Source: Hyalella azteca
Taxonomy: Eukaryota > Arthropoda > Malacostraca > Amphipoda > Hyalellidae
Direction of reading: 5' to 3'
DNA length: 64,000 bases
NCBI RefSeq assembly: GCF_000764305.2
Contig: NW_025944107.1
Location: 124,001 to 188,000, forward strand
Shown: positions 63,349 to 64,000 of the stretch, one piece after another
How positions within the stretch are numbered: position 1 is the first letter of the stretch
How the letters are laid out: the number at the start of each line of letters is the position of its first letter
Made by a program: the position numbers and the translations under genes
Notes under the pieces: model-generated
The model's input: the letters and a program-made list of their open reading frames with translations, nothing else
What the model was told of the DNA's origin: nothing
Databases searched by the model: none

Positions 63349-63785
63349 GCAGGGTGGCCCAGTGGTTACAGTTTTGGGCCTATACTTTCAGCAAAAGTTA
63401 AGAGATCGTAATTTCATCAGCCAATCATTGACGGCCTTTCAAGCAAAATCCACCAATCATAGACAAGAAAATAGAGCGTAAGTACTAACGTTCACTTAGC
63501 GAGCTTTGAAAGTATCCACCAATCATAGACAAGAAAATAGAGCGTAAGTACTTACGTTCACTTAGCGAGTTTTAAAAAGTATGGCATCAGAGTCCCAGAA
63601 TTGGAGCAGCGAGGTGCGGGTTCGATCCTAGCTCTCTGCGCCAGTGTCTGGTCAGAATCGGCGAGGAGGCCGGGCGGTTTATCTCAGCAAAATTGGAGCA
63701 GCGAGTTGCGTGTTCGAGAAAACAACAAGCTGTGAATGTTCTGCGATGTTAAAAACAGGCTAATAAACGATGGAACCGCTATTAT
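63349..63785 (+). repeat. tRNA-derived SINE with an internal insertion
   Basis: A-box GGTGGCCCAGTGGTTA at 63353-63368 and B-box GGGTTCGATCC at 63618-63628 are pushed about 250 bp apart by inserted DNA (about 63380-63590). The insert holds two copies of a roughly 63-bp unit (CACCAATCATAGACAAGAAA). The tail (GCTAATAAACGATGGAACCG) matches the minus-strand copies at 5775 and 6429. Confidence 0.75.
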
Positions 63786-64000
63786 TTCCTTGCTATTAAT
63801 AATTTATGATGCCTAAAAAATTAGTGATTACCCTTACTTAAGAATGTCTTTTTTTATCTCTAATGAATACATGATTTTGGTTGAATTCGAAATTGGTAGA
63901 CAGTGCATGTTAACTGAACGGGTCTTGTGAATAGAATGATCACAATAACCGATCCATGGTAATACGTTCTCTGTCTGTAAAATAAATTTGACAAGTGTCT

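Overview
The window is nuclear DNA of an animal. Its genes have many introns with GT-AG borders, the intergenic DNA is AT-rich, and transposons are dense (piggyBac, Tc1/mariner, Penelope, CR1/Rex, Ty3/gypsy, tRNA-derived SINE). An arthropod, perhaps a crustacean, fits best, but this is inferred from gene and repeat style and is not proven. The assembly is a draft: there are single n bases at 28018 and 35447, and a 38-bp transposase-adapter junction at 4605-4642.

Layout. (1) 47-2510, minus strand: three internal exons of DPM1 (dolichol-phosphate mannosyltransferase). Both gene ends are missing, and mariner-type repeats lie in its introns. (2) 2511-10450: intergenic, with TIR elements, SINEs, a CR1/Rex-like reverse transcriptase relic and a TIR element with a 9-bp target duplication (9159-10104). 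(3) About 10480-20285, plus strand: a non-coding snoRNA host gene of the UHG/GAS5 kind. It has about 20 short exons, and almost every intron carries one C/D-box snoRNA whose D box lies about 62-94 nt before the next exon. Several guides can be matched to 28S rRNA. (4) 20876-21606: a gypsy gag relic joined to a tandem repeat, directly upstream of (5) PRDX5, 21684-25491, plus strand, a complete four-exon atypical 2-Cys peroxiredoxin. (6) 25806-41058: a transposon graveyard with piggyBac-type elements and several nested families of inverted repeats. (7) 41059-51066, plus strand: a large CMGC protein kinase of the DYRK/HIPK type, with nine exons seen and the 5' exon(s) not found. (8) 51067-64000: no recognised host gene; it holds a Penelope-like relic, two minisatellites and a SINE.

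The host genes do housekeeping work: glycosylation donor synthesis, rRNA 2'-O-methylation guides, peroxide detoxification and a nuclear-type kinase. They do not form an operon or a joint pathway. The most original signals are the one-snoRNA-per-intron cluster with duplicated orphan guides, the TIR elements with internal opposing tandem arrays, tandemly copied donor and acceptor sites in the kinase gene, and the kinase's activation-loop Tyr-to-Glu change. The 28S rRNA matches rest on conserved rRNA sequence recalled from memory and need alignment to the species' own rRNA.
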